A stretch of 64,000 bases of DNA from Quercus robur (GCF_932294415.1 NC_065541.1:54476290-54540289); one strand, 5' to 3'. Shown: positions 47,300 to 60,262, numbered from the stretch's first letter. Notes: generated by a model not told the origin, from the sequence alone. Made by a program: numbers and translations.

Positions 47300-50010
47300 A
47301 TTAAGTTTTTTGAGTCCCTCTTTCATTAAGTTTTTTTATTTATTTTTTATTATTATTTTTTATTTTTATTTTATTGTTACCCAAAAGTTTACATTAACTT
47401 ATTTTACTGTTATCTCATTAGTCTCTCATTAATTGCCTGAGCTTACATCACACATTTTTCTCTTTTTCATGTCTTTTAGCATACCCACCATTTTAATATT
47501 TTAAAAAAAGCAAAAAATAATAATAATTAAGGACTAACCAGATAAGGCCTTGGAGAGAGATAGAGACAGTGGCGGCGCCACGTACAGGTCAGGGTGTTCC
47601 CAGGAACACCCTGACCTGAAAAAAATTAAAAAAAAAAAATTATATTTAATCCATGTTAGGAACACCCTCAATCCAAAATTAGGAACACCCTCAATCACAA
47701 AATTAGTAATACCCTCAAATTAAATAATAATAAAAAAAAATTATCTATTCTACTTTCAAAAAAAAAAAAAAAAACCCAAAAAAAATTGAACTAAAATCTG
47801 GAAAAAAAAAAAAAAAAAAATTGGTAACAGGGCTAAGCCCACTGCCCACGGCAAGCCAAGCCCACGGCACGGCAAGCCCGGAAAGCCCAACGTAATACAT
47901 AGGTAGCAAATTCTCACCCAAAAAAAAAAAAAAAATTACAGAGCAAATTAGAAATCAAACCGCGGTCACGTCGTTGGCAGAGATCAATACAGTCTATACT
48001 CTATACAAAGCAAAAACAAACCAAACCCCATTACCCAACACTGCAATACAGAGGTGTTTATCAAAAAAAAAAAAAAAAGAAACCAAATACAGAGCAAAAA
48101 AGAAACCAAATACAGAGCAAACCAAACCCCAAACCCAGAGCAGACCAAACCCACGGTGGCGCCGCCTCTGCTCGCAAGCACAGCTCGCTCCGTGACCTCC
48201 GTCACTCGTCGTCCTCGTCTAGTCGTCGTCGCTCGCTCGTTCGCCCGTCGTCGTCGCTCGTTGCTTTCCCGCCACCGTCGCTTACCCGTCGTCGCAGATC
48301 GCAGATCAGTCTCACCGTCTCAACTGCTCCGGTGCTCGGCCAGTCGGCCTCAAGGTATTTCTCTCTTTTTCTCTCTGACTCAGTGACTCTCTCTCAGTCT
48401 CTCAGTCTCTCTCTCTCTCTGCTCTCTCTCAAACTGAAATGAAAAGTATGAAATTAAAATGTCTGATGTCTCTCTCTCTATTTATTCTATTCTCTAACTC
48501 AATATCTCTCTCTCTCTCTCTTTTGAACTGTAAGATTCTAATTGGCTAGGCTGCCGAATCTCTACTCACTTTTTTTTTTTTTTTTTTTTTGGAACCAATC
48601 TTTACTCTTTACTTTATTTTGCTTTTTGTCTGTTTTTTGGCTTTATCTTAGCTTTATCTTATTCGTTGCTTTTGCCTGTTGGTCAGTGACTCAGTGTGTG
48701 TTGGTGTTGGTGAAATATTGATCAATAATATTGTGATTGTGAAATTTTCTGATTGGCAGGTTATGATTGGGGATGGTTTGTGCTTGTCTGTTGAGTGGGG
48801 TAGGGATAGATGGGCTGATGGGCAGTGGGCACATGGAACCGGATAGTAAATAATAATTAAAGCAGTGTAATGTGTTGCACATTACACTGTTTTTATAATG
48901 CTGCACATGGGATGTATAATGTTTAGCTCTTTTAGTGTAATGTGCACAAAGAACTAAACAATATAACAAATTAAAACAATATAATTAATAACAAACAAAT
49001 TAAAGTAATATAGTTTATTGTTACACTAAACAACAATAATTAAAACAGTATAATTAATTAATACATTATAAAAGACAAATAAATTAAATTATGTTAGGCT
49101 AAATAATAATTAATAATTTTATAATTAATGAAACAATAATGTAACAAATTATAGTTTATAAAAGACAAACAAATTAATGAAACAACTAAATAACAATAAT
49201 TAATAATTTTATTAATATTTCAAATAAACTTATAGTTTATTGTTTATTCTTTTGCTAGAATTTTTTGAGGGTATAATAAACTTATAATTTCATTAATAAT
49301 TTTTTCAAATAAACTTATAATTTTTTTATTGTTGTTGTTGTCAATATATAAAATTTTCTTTTATTAGATTGTGTAATTTATGCTTATAGAGGAACACCCT
49401 GAAAAAATTTCCTGGAGTCGCCACTGGATAGAGAGACACAAAATGTTGTGGATTGTTAAAAAAAAAAACGCATTGTTTCACTACAAAATCAAAATGGATT
49501 GTTTCACTATAAATGACCTAAGATTGACAAAACATTTGAAAGAGAGAGAAAGAAAAATCTGAGGGGCCGCCACCTCTATCATATTGGTCTTCCACCACCA
49601 TCAAGACGCTGAAACCCCTATGGGTATTTTTTTTTTCTTTTTAATTAGGGGATTAAATATGATTTAGTTTTGGGTAATTTGGTGGGATAGTTTTTGTTTT
49701 GGGTATATAAGTAGAGAGAATATTTGGTACGCAATGTAAAGTCATATTCTACCATGGTTTTAAATCATCTATAAGACACATGCATATACACTTGCTCACA
49801 CCATGTTTTAATGTCGCACTATCAATGAGTGGAAGACAGTGAAAGAGTTGGACATACTTTTATTTCATAGTATTAAATATGTGAACACAACACAAATTAT
49901 TTGATTTTCATGGTCCCGTTACTCTTTTGCATTTATTTTTGGTTTCATGATGTAATTAAAAAATAAAAAATAAAAAATCTTACCTTGAGAAGGCTATAAA
50001 TATGGAGTGA
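47300..50010 (+). mobile_element. Helitron-like repeat, copy 1, interrupted by a hAT element
   Basis: 47300-47566 plus 49427-50010 align with 50200-50950 of copy 2. The shared order is GTTACCCAAAAG..., CATACCCAC, GAGAGAGATAGAGACA, CCACCACCATCAAGAC, CATATTCTACCATGGTTT and TTGCATTTATTTTTGG. The 3' terminus seen in copy 2 is not present here. Confidence 0.5.
47559..49434. mobile_element. Non-autonomous hAT element, 1,860 bp, TSD GATAGAGA
   Basis: The element spans 47567-49426, with termini CAGTGGCGGCGCC and (reverse complement of the right end) CAGTGGCGACTCC. The 8-bp duplication GATAGAGA stands at 47559-47566 and 49427-49434. Copy 2 of the host repeat (near 50420) has the uninterrupted GAGATAGAGACAC. 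Inside are a perfect 16-bp palindrome at 47585-47618, GGAACACCCTCAAT repeats (47660-47720), a GC-rich block (48140-48360) that looks like a gene leader, and CT microsatellites. No transposase. Confidence 0.8.
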
Positions 50011-50119
50011 AACAACAATTATAAATTGCACACACATAACCATTATAATTATTCAGTTCATGGAATGAGTAAAAAAAAATTTGGGAGGAATATTGTAGAA
50101 TAAAAGTTGTTACAAAATG

Positions 50120-51142
50120 TCTCTCTCTCAGAGGCCTCATGCGAGAGTGCATGAGGTCCTGCCAAGTGGCACTTTAATTTTGCATTTAGCATTTTTTTTA
50201 CCTCTTTCATTAAGTTTTTTTTTTTTTTTTGTTACCCAAAAGATCACGTTATCTTATTTTACTATTATCTCATCAATATCTCATTAATTGCCTAAACTTG
50301 CACTACACCTTTCACTATTCTTCATGTCTTTTAGCATACCCACTGTTTTGGTATTTAAAATAAATAAATAAATAAGTGAGGACTAATAGTAATAACTATC
50401 AAGATAAAACTCTAGAGAGAGATAGAGACACAAAAATGTTGTAGATTGTTAAATAAAAGGCACTACTTCATTATATTACCAAAAATAAAAGACTTGAGAC
50501 TAATAAAACATTTGAAAGAGAGAGAAAGATGAATCTGAGGGGTTACCACCTCCGTTATACTGGTCTCCCACCACCATCAAGACACCGAAACCCCTAAGGG
50601 TAATCTTTTTTTCTTTTTAAATTAGGGGCTTAAATATGATTTAGGTTTAGGTAATTTGGTTAGTTAGTTTTTGTTTTAGGTATATAAGTAGACAGAATAT
50701 TTGGTGCGCAACGTAAAGTCATATTCTACCATGGTTTAATTTTAAATCATCTATAAAATACATGCATACACACTTGCCTACACCATGTCTTTATATTGCA
50801 CTATCGATGAGTGGAAGATAGTTAGAGAGTTGGGTATACTTTTATTTCATAGTATGAAATATGTGAACATAACACAAATTAGTTTATTTTCGTGGTCCTG
50901 TTACTCTTTTGCATTTATTTTTGGTTTCATGATTTTAAAAAAAAATAATAATAATTTGACCTTAAGAAGGCTACAAATATGCAATGAAGCTACTAAACCA
51001 ATTTTTAATATCTCAAAATGTATATGTTTCTTTACTCCAATTTAGTTTACTTTTTCTTTATAATTTATGTACAACATTATTCAAAACTTTTTTATATAAA
51101 ATATCACAAAATTATCCGTGTATCACACGGGCAACTTACTAG
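50120..51142 (+). mobile_element. Helitron-like element, copy 2
   Basis: The 3' end has the hallmark hairpin CCGTG-TATCA-CACGG (51116-51130), followed after 8 nt by CTAG and then T. The 5' end begins TCTCTCTCTC and is followed by an inverted GCCTCATGC/GCATGAGG pair. There is no helicase, so it is non-autonomous. The exact 5' base is uncertain. Confidence 0.55.
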
Positions 51143-51169
51143 TATAATGTAATGAAAGTTGCAAATGTA

Positions 51170-51400
51170 ATATGTGTCATTGGCATGCTTCAACCCTGAG
51201 AAATGGATGCATGTATTACAATACACAAGATACCTTCTCCAATGATAAATTCGGAAATGTAATATAATTATTTCATAAGAATATAATATAAAAAATTTGT
51301 AGGTTAAACACTACACATGTTATTTAAAAGTATTTTATATTTTTATAAGTTTTATGTAATGAAACATTTATATATAATACATATAACCAGGATTCGAACC
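51170..51400. repeat. Segment repeated upstream of CYP704 gene D
   Basis: AATATGTGTCATTGGCATGC..., ACACAAGATACCTTCTCCAA and AAATTTGTAGGTTAAACACT recur, diverged, at 58770-59240. Non-coding. Confidence 0.5.
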
Positions 51401-51465
51401 TGGGGGCACCAAAATTCTTTGTTTGAAATTTTTTGAAAATTGGTATGTTAACACTAGTGGTCTGT

Positions 51466-51591
51466 TTGGATTGAGAGAAAAGGAGGAAAAGTAGAGTAAA
51501 TTTGGCCCAAAATTAGCCTATTTTCAACCAATTCTATTCTACTTGCCTCCACTCCCTCTCCTTCTCCCCTCAATCCAAACGGGCCCTAGAA
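51466..51591. mobile_element. Short MITE with TTTGGATTGAG ends
   Basis: GTCTGTTTGGATTGAGAG at the left and the reverse complement of the right end, GGCCCGTTTGGATTGAGG, form terminal inverted repeats extending into purine-rich arms. About 126 bp. Confidence 0.6.
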
Positions 51592-52466
51592 GTTGGCAAT
51601 GTTGCATCATCAATATTATTTGCATTTTTCTCTAAAAAATATTAAACATTCTAGTTGAATTTCCTATAATCTATGAATTAAAAAAAAAAAAAGTCATATT
51701 AATTATAGGACAAAGTTTAGTTACAAAACAGGTTGTAGGCTAAGGAACAACCTTACCAAAATAAAATAAACATTACTACATATTTTGAAAATTTAAACAT
51801 TGAATTGCATATTCTTTACACTCTTAATACACATGTCAAATTTTGTGTCAATCAAATATTATTTACTATTTGATCTATAAATTTATATTTTATGCATAAT
51901 TTTAAACTACAAAAACTTGCAATTTAAACAATTTATTGATGACATAGATATTGATATTTAAATTTCAAGAAAATTTTCAAGAATAAAGGATATAAGAAGA
52001 AGATATAATCCAATTGTGGATTTATCAAAATGCACATCCAATAAAAAGATATTGAGTAAAGTTGTAGCCTAATATTACAACCAATTTTGTTGCTAAACTT
52101 TGTCCTTAATTATAGCGATTTATAATCAATAACTTTGTAGCTCGACTAGAACTTCCGGGTGTGCCCAACGAAAGCTCAAATCCCCACTCATGCTTGTTGT
52201 AGTACTATCAAATAAATGAGTGGCTCTAAACTCCCAGGTTCTTTGGTTGGATTGGAGTTGGACCAATTCTTTAATCTTTTCACATTAAATTAAAAAAAAA
52301 AATTCAATTTAGTTATTATTTTCACATTATTATATATCTAATATCTTTATAATGATATATAAACACGCCTCCCTTTCCCACCTTCACTCACCAATTGATT
52401 ATAGTTGTGAAGTGTGAACTTGAGAGGGGAACAAGAAGAATACAAATCCACTTTATAATTGTTACT

Positions 52467-53710
52467 GCTATGATTAGACATGGCAAAACAGGTCAGAATT
52501 TTTTGACCCGACCCGACCCGAAAAATACCCGACCCGAACCCGATTTTTTTGACCCGAAGCAAAAACGGGTTGACCCGTGACCCGACCCGTGTTTTTTCGG
52601 GTCAATCCAACCCGACCCGACCCGCGACCAGACCCGAACCTGAACCATTTTTTTAAAACTTTTTTTTTTGGGTAAAAAAATTAGTGAAATTAAGACAATA
52701 TTGGTTTAATGGTTTATTGTGAGTTTTAAGGAAACAATTGATACATTTACATAATTGCATGAAAATTAATTGAAAAATAAATGGTTGAGCATTCTGTAAT
52801 GAATAAAGATTTTTAGATATCAAATAGCAAAGTACATGCCAAGATAATCTGGTTACAGTAAAGTTAAAAACAGATTTAAAATTGTAGATATGTGTGAGAC
52901 ACATTCACAAGTGTGAAAATAGTAAAGCCAAAGTATCAAATTAGCATAAATTATGAATGCTTGGATTTATTTTTTAACAATTTATGTTCAAAATAAACGG
53001 ATTTTCAAAATAAATTATGATATTTCCTAGAGTGTGTGCTGCTTAACAATGATATGATCTTCATAAAAGAGACTAGGTATAAAGAAGTAAGCAATCAAAC
53101 TTTAATGTATATCTCAAATTGAAATAGAGTGTCAACCACAATTGATAATAGATTATAAAATTAATTTTTAAAATTGTAACTTTCTTATATATTTTTATTC
53201 TTTATCAAATGAGTTATCCAATAAGTCATTTGTAATTTTTTTTTTTTTTGGAATGTTGATATTGTGTAAAAATAAAACTTGTATATTTGTTTTACTTATC
53301 TTTGTGTTGTTTTGTTTTAGATAGCAATGTTAGGATTTGTATAATTTTAAAATTATTGAATAAGTATTAATAAGTTTAACTGAGTTTATTCTTGATATAA
53401 GTAGTGAATTCAAAATAATGCATTTTACATCAAGTAATATGTTGCATAACTATCTAAATGACAAATACATATTGTCTTCTTTATAAATAAAAAAATAAAA
53501 AATAAAAATAAAAATAAAAATAAAAATAAAAATAAAAATAAAAAATAAAAAATAAAAAATTTCATGTGAAAAATACGGGTCAACCCGACCCAACCCGACC
53601 CGACCCGTAACCCAAACCTGTTTTCAACCCGCCTAAAATGACCCGTTTTTGACCCGTGACCCGACCCGAACCTGACCCGACTCGCCCGTTTTGCCATGTC
53701 TAGCTATGAT
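52467..53710. mobile_element. Non-autonomous hAT element, 1,228 bp, TSD GCTATGAT, with GACCCG arrays
   Basis: The element is 52475-53702. TAGACATGGCAAAACAGG at the left pairs with CCCGTTTTGCCATGTCTA at the right. GCTATGAT flanks both sides (52467-52474, 53703-53710). Both subterminal zones are clusters of GACCCG repeats (52503-52635 and 53575-53690) in opposite orientation to the termini, typical of transposase-binding subterminal repeats. An (AAAAAT)n run lies near 53488-53560. The segment at 18770-18960 is the same host sequence without the insert. No transposase. Confidence 0.85.
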
Positions 53711-55404
53711 AATGATAGTGTGCTTTGATAATTCGTACATTTCTTCATTTATAATGGAAAGCTTAGAATCATCGAGCATAGAATATACAATCATACTAAA
53801 TGTATTAGGGCGTGAAGATTTTTGTTTTTGTTTTCAAAACAATATAAAAATAATTTTCAAAAAATTGAAATTAAAACTAGTTTTTAGGTAATAATTTTTA
53901 TATTATATGTGTTTGTCTCTCACTTTTAAGAACAATTTTTCAAATCCTAAAAACAAAAAAATAAAAATAAAAATAAAAATTGTTTGTGAGACCATTTCTA
54001 TTTTTGAGATTTAAAAAAAAATTATAAAAAATAACATATAGAATCTATAGATTACTTCTTTTTTTTTTTTTTTTTTTTCATAATGATAAGTTTCAAATTT
54101 GAAGTGTGAGAATTCTTTTAGGGATAATTGTAGTAAACTCACCTGTGATTTAACCGGTTTTAACTAAGCCTACCCGTCGTTTAAAAAGTATTACTTAACC
54201 TACTTGATGTGACCTCTGTTAGGTAGCCGTAACCCACCTTCCCTTTTCACCGTTAAAAATAAGGATAAATGTGTCTTTTTCATTATATTTTATGTTTCTC
54301 TCCTCTTTTCTCTCCTTCTTCACATTAAACATTAAAAAAAAAAATCAAAATCAAGTTTTTTTTTTTTTTTTTTTTTTAGAGAGTGATCGAAAAGCAAGTT
54401 AAGATAAAATTTGTTTCTTCATTTTTCAAATACATAACTAGCACAAAGTTTTACGAAAGAAGGTAGAAAAAGCAGTTTTTCAAACCTTAAAGAATTTTTA
54501 CAAATTTGAGTTAATAATCTCCATTACAAAATGGGGTGCTCATTTTCTGGGTTGAATGAGCTAAAATCAAAACCCAAAAATGTATATGGAATGATCGATG
54601 TGTTTAACGGTCTTACCCAATGCCTACTGCAATTGCCAAACATACTTTTACAATGACAAGAAAACCAATACACCTATAGTCACAAACAAAGCCACAAATC
54701 CACGAGAACATACACCCACATATTCACTAGCCTTCCACTACAAAATCCAAAAATTGACTACTCAATTCTTCACAAAATAAAATTAATTAAATACAAATTG
54801 AGGATAAAGGTATCATTCAGTTTCCACATTCAACCAAATTTTCATTTGTCGATGCCTCACTAAATTGCAGCTCTTTCATTTTCTGTACAAATTAACATCC
54901 AAAGGCATCAACATTTTGACAACAAATATGAAATGGTTAAACCCATCCCCAAAATGTTTCCTCTTTGGAGCATGGAAAACTGGTGTGGGGCAGAGCAAGG
55001 CAAGGCAGAGCTGGAAATATTTACCATCCCTATAACCCTATCAAACTAGTCATCCCAGATTACAATAAAAATGTGCAGGGGGGAAAAAAGGCAAAATTAT
55101 AGAAATTGATAGTAGTTAAATAAGTTGAAATGTTTTCTTTACAAAATTCAATTATTAAATTTTTTTCTGATCAACCCGGAGCTTATTCAAACCAAAGAAA
55201 ATATCTTGGAACAAGTACAACCAGCAGCAAACCATTGTTCACAAGAACACTAGACTAAGACGTCACAACAACAGTAAGATACACAATCCACTCAAACTAA
55301 CACACGAAATAAGAGACAAGCTAAAATCAAGAAGAAAGCACTGAAAAGCTAAAAATTTCCATCACCGATCACCTCTAAATCAATCCAAGCACCTCCATTA
55401 GAGT
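53711..55404. other. Intergenic, no gene seen
   Basis: AT-rich. 53711-53800 continues the repeat shared with 18860-18950. 55030-55390 is shared with the flank of pseudogene C. Nothing coding is supported. Confidence 0.55.
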
Positions 55405-58400
55405 TTATGATGGTGTCCTAAAAGTTGCACAAAGATGGAGGCCTCCATCAATATGAAGTGTGAACATTGTCTTGTAAGTTACATTTTTCGTATCATCAGC
55501 TAGTTTAAATCGGAAGAAGTGGAGAAGAGCAATTGAGACTATTTTCATCTGCATGTAAGCAAAGTCTTTCCCTAGACAAGTCTGTGGTCCGGCCTGCATA
55601 TATTAGCACAAGTGCAAAAATATTAGAAATGAAAGACATGTTTACATGTGGTAAGCACTCAACTAAATGATGATACAAACATGAAATGCTACAAATTTGA
55701 ATGGTGATTCAGATTGAAAGATTCCATTCTTTAGCCATCTTTCGGGACGAAATTCCTCCGCATCTTCTCCCCAAATATAAGGCATCCTGCCCATGGCATA
55801 AGCCATGTAGTATACCCCATCCCCTTTCTTCACTCTATACCCGTCAGGAAGAATGTCATCCATGTTTGCACACCTCCCATCCTTGAAGTACACCAAAGGG
55901 ATCACATTAAAATCTATCAAAAATATTATCATCATGGGCTTAGCAAGAAAAGTAAAACGTATAATTATGATGAAGTGCACTGTTAGAGCTGATGACCAAG
56001 TAGGGGAAAAAAGAAAAGGAAAGGTAAAATATAATTAGAAAGTAAATTACAACCTATCAAAGAAGAGTCTAAATTTGGTAAGGATGGGTGTAAAAGTAAA
56101 ACTCATATTTTACACCATTCAATAAGAGATTGCTACATTAGCTTTTTACTTAATATCAATACATCCTACGACATCTAATAATATCTCAATAAACCTCTAA
56201 TTTGGTTGGATTTTCATATAGGTATTAGAATTGATTGGGTGTAATTGTGTTTATTCTTTAATATGTGATAAGATGATGTGATATGCTAAAATTGGAGGTT
56301 GTTAAACTTGGGTTTTACACCATATCCTTATAGAATTTAAACTCATTAAAGAAATCCATAATTATTTATTAATAAATAAATAATGCTAAGGATATTGTTG
56401 TTCACAATCTTTTTCACATCTATTCATGTGATAAGTTGTAACTACAGTAACCTCACTTTCACATAATTCTATTCTTGACACTACTTTTATTAGCATTAAA
56501 GCAAGTAGTAGAAAATGGTAAAATTGGTGTCAAAACTGAAAATGAACAAAGTTTCCAAGTTAGTTACGAAGGGAACTGCAGGGTATAGCCTCAAGGTCTC
56601 AGTCAATGCCGCATGAAGATAATGCATTTGATCTAGTGTTGCATTAGTTATATTTTCCATGAAATCATCAAGGTTAGCTCCATTGTCTTGACTACCGGTG
56701 ATGTCTTCCACTTCTTGCGCAACTTTTTCCTGTATTAGAGGGTTCTTGCAGAGCATATAGAGGAACCATGAGAGAGTGCTTGCACTTGTATCTTTGCCTG
56801 CGATCATAAAATTCAAAATTATGTCCCTTAGATATTGATCATTCATTTTGTATGGATTCCTTTTGCTCTCCACCAGAAACCTTGAAAGTATATCCTCCTT
56901 GTCATTCTGGAAATCATTAAATAAAATCATCAAGATTCAACCAAACCAATAGTCCAGATTATCAAAGCTAGTGGTACATCTCATTGTACCAAAGTCCTTT
57001 AAAAGATAGATAGCAATGGAAGTTACAAATAGTCAAATACATCCTGGGTTTTCCCAAATAGGCATTGTCAGTTTGTCACAAATTTAAAACTTACGCAATC
57101 TTGTTTCACTTCTAGCAGTTCCCTCTTGGTCCTAATCACTCCATGCACAAAAGCATCAAGGATTTTGATTTTCTTCTTAAGGGCACCTTCGGAGCCAATA
57201 TTAAGAAACCTCTTCAGCTTCCAGAATGGATCGACATAGCGCCAATAGACCAAGGCATTTGAATCATCAAATGCCTTCATGAATGCAGTTCCCTCCTTGC
57301 TTGACCCCTCCAAGCAATTCAATTCTACCCCAAACCCAACTTTGAAAATTGAATCCAAAGTGCATCTCATTAGTATGTCCTACAAATTTAGAAGGAAAAA
57401 TATCTCACTATGTAATTCTTTTACTTTTCTTTAGTAAAATCAAGTGATATTGACAGCACACACTATGCGCTTGCTTCCTGTCTTGCTCATTTATCTTTGC
57501 TGGTAAATTTCATAATTAGTAAAATTCAGCACTCTTTCTTCTCAAAACCATTAAGCATGTATTTAGGTGATTTGTAGAACAATTGCTAATACAAACTGTT
57601 TTATATGAATTTGCTTTAATAAAACATATGTGATGCACGTAATAGACTTAATTTAACATCTTACGATTAACAATTTCATATCCACATATTAATAAAATTA
57701 AAATTCATTCATAAATTTCTTCGATAGAAAAAATTTATCATTTCTATGTTTAGACCTTCATCTAAATCAACCAATTTCTTTTCTACTATCATATCAAACT
57801 CCAATTGCATCACAAATTTATCTCTTCCCTAGCACATAGTAATATTAATTAAAATAACATGTTCATAATTTATTCAGAGAAAAAAAAAAAAGTTAGACTG
57901 AAATATTATTTTTCAGGAATAGAAACCTAGGACACAAGACATGCTTTAAAGGTTAGTTACGTACTTGCATATCAAAAGCCTGACCATCATCTGATAACTT
58001 GTGAACAACTCTAACCAGCTTAGTAGCGTTTCTCCTAAACACAGCAAAACTATAATCTCTAAGCACTCTTGTGGAGAACTCAAAGCTCGCAAGCTTCCTC
58101 TGCTGCCGCCACTTGTCACCGTCCACAGCAAATATCCCCTGCCCAAAAAGATCAACCACAATATCCTGATTATACTTTCCTTTACAATACTTATCGAAAT
58201 TGGTTTTTAAGATATGCTCGATGTTTCGTATATCTGTCGTGTATGTGTAGCTTTGTCCCGGACCAAGGACTCGAAAGGTTCGGTGTTTCTTTGCAGTTTC
58301 GGTATAGTAATCCCAGAGTTTTCTGTAGTAGAAGAGCTCGTGGAAGACAGTGCCATGTACAGGCGGGTAGTTTGGGTTCTTGATTGATTGTCCGGTGAAA

Positions 58401-58486
58401 ACTTTGAGTGCGATAATAGAGATGTTTAGGAAGAGAAGGAATAGTGAGAAGGCTATGAAGGTCAAGATGATGGTGAGGATATCCAT
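55405..58486 (-). CDS. CYP704-family cytochrome P450, intact gene D, atypical heme loop
   Basis: Five exons: 58486-57965, 57379-57095, 56906-56568, 55881-55681 and 55593-55405. All are GT-AG, giving 511 aa with no stop. The N-terminal anchor is ILTFIAFSLFLLFLNISIIAL. Landmarks are WRQQRK, AGKDTS in the I-helix, ETLR, PERW and the Cys loop FHAGPQTCLG. The position that is Arg in almost all P450s, contacting a heme propionate, is Gln (codon CAG). Exon 1 here equals exons 1+2 of gene B, so one intron differs between the two sub-branches. A TATA-like box (AAATATA) lies about 60 bp before the ATG. The likely role is ER-bound oxidation of fatty-acid-like substrates. Whether the Gln variant is fully active is open. 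Confidence 0.88.
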
Positions 58487-59272
58487 AGTCTCTCTGTTTG
58501 TTTTACTTGTGAGTTGTGAGTTGTGACAAAAAGGATAAATAACATATATTTATCTCATAATGTGTGGAAAGGACGATGATCACGATTCATTAGATACATT
58601 TTCTTAACGATAGACTTACGTGGACTCGAAATTGGTTCAATCATATTTTATAGTTTTTAATTTTATCACCTTAACAAATTGCGAAAGTTACTAAAAGAAG
58701 TTATCACTATTCTATAATGTGAGAGTTTTGTGCAACCTTCTCTCTGTCGTATAAGGTAATGAAAGTAGCATATGTAATATACTAATATGATATATGTGTC
58801 ATTATCCATAATGCTTTAACCCCGATTAGGAGGATGTATTATGATATATGCGTCATCGCGCATAATGCTTTAACCTCGAGAAGGAGGATGTATATATCTC
58901 AATACACAAGATACTTTCTCCAATAATTAATTCATGTGAAAATAATGTTGATTTAATCACAACCTATCACCTTAATTGAGTATGAAAATTGTCGCAAAAA
59001 AAAAATGTTGTATCTATCATATAATGTAATAAAAGTCAGAAATGTCAAGTTGAAAATGAGGTTTCACATGTTCATAGTCAATGAAAAGTTACACAAAAAT
59101 GATAATTAACAACTCACATTTTAACTCTAAGTGATGCATAGGAAAATGTAATTTGATTATTTTATATATAAAATTTGTAGGTTAAATAGTGCACTTGTTA
59201 TTTAAAAATATTTTTTTATTTTTATAAGTTTTATATAAGGAAACATATAATCTATTTTGCATTCAACAACAA

Positions 59273-59326
<54 letters not shown>

Positions 59327-59549
59327 AAGTGTAATTTAATAAAAATATTTAAATTACATAATTATAATATTATTTTTTATAAATGGAGAAAATGTTATTA
59401 ATATAAATTTTTAAAATATACTGTAATAGATTAAGTAGTTTGAACATATACAAGAATATTAGAAAAAAAATATATACACCCCCATTCAATGGAACATATG
59501 GAACTTGTTACATTGAGTCTAAATTATTATATAAGTTTAGAATTGTAGC
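58487..59549. other. Upstream region of gene D, with repeats
   Basis: Contains an internal near-duplicate (GTCATTATCCATAATGCTTTAACC and GTCATCGCGCATAATGCTTTAACC, about 58798-58875), homology to 51170-51400, and an (AT)n(GTAT)n microsatellite at 59276-59325. No gene. Confidence 0.55.
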
Positions 59550-60262
59550 TGTGGGGCAAAAGAATTTGACAACCCTGGCCCACTTTATAATGAGCTCAAG
59601 ACCCACGCCGAGGAGGAAGAAATGGCCGAGGATGGACAAAGAAAGCCCAAATAGCCTAGAAACATTGCTGAGGACGATCCTGCTCTTGGCATCCCAAAAC
59701 CCAGGAGGAAAGAACAGCACGCCGGCAAAGGCAACCTCCCAGAGCGCCCTCAGGAGAAGGACAAGTACAGTATGATACCCATGGACGTATGGTGTAGGAA
59801 TAATTCAAGGAGAAACTGTCACCTTCGCATTGAATGCACCCAACTAACGTTCTGACCGCATTAATGAGGAAATGACCCCTGAACAGTGCAGTTTTGGTTG
59901 CCGCAACTCACAGAGGGTTTAGAAAGGTGACTGATGGGACAAGCACTCAAGTAATGACCTGCATGATCAACAGGTGGAGGGCCAAGATCGACTGGAAAGA
60001 AGGATATAATGTGAGAGACCCTCCAAAAATGAGGGATCGAGAGAAAGGAGAAAAGAAAGGAGAAGACAATAACAATTGGCGTGACTTTGGAAACCTCTAC
60101 AACCTAGCACTGAAGAAAGAAGAATCATTAAGTTCCTCGGATGAAGCGCCCGAGGACACCATTTCGTGCTTTAGTCTGTATCCTAGTTATCCAATCCATG
60201 TATAATCGTGTCTAGTAGTTGTAGTTCAAACTAAAACCTAGTTCTTGAACCCATTCTCTACA
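59550..60262 (+). mobile_element. LTR-like sequence of a decayed Tat element
   Basis: It begins TGTGGGGCAAAAG, as the solo LTR at 42327 begins TGTGGGGACCC. It shares ATTAATGAGGAAATGACCCC with that LTR. The end (about CTCTACA) is approximate. The open frame inside (59894-60205) is not a recognisable gene. Confidence 0.5.

Noticed and set aside
51385-51410. tRNA-like B-box (CCAGGTTCGAATCCTGG on the minus strand)
   Set aside because: No acceptor stem, D-arm or anticodon arm can be built around it. It is a common motif in plant repeats.
52503-52635. Telomere-like or interstitial telomeric repeat (GACCCG runs)
   Set aside because: The plant telomere unit is CCCTAAA. These repeats are bounded by hAT termini and belong to that element.
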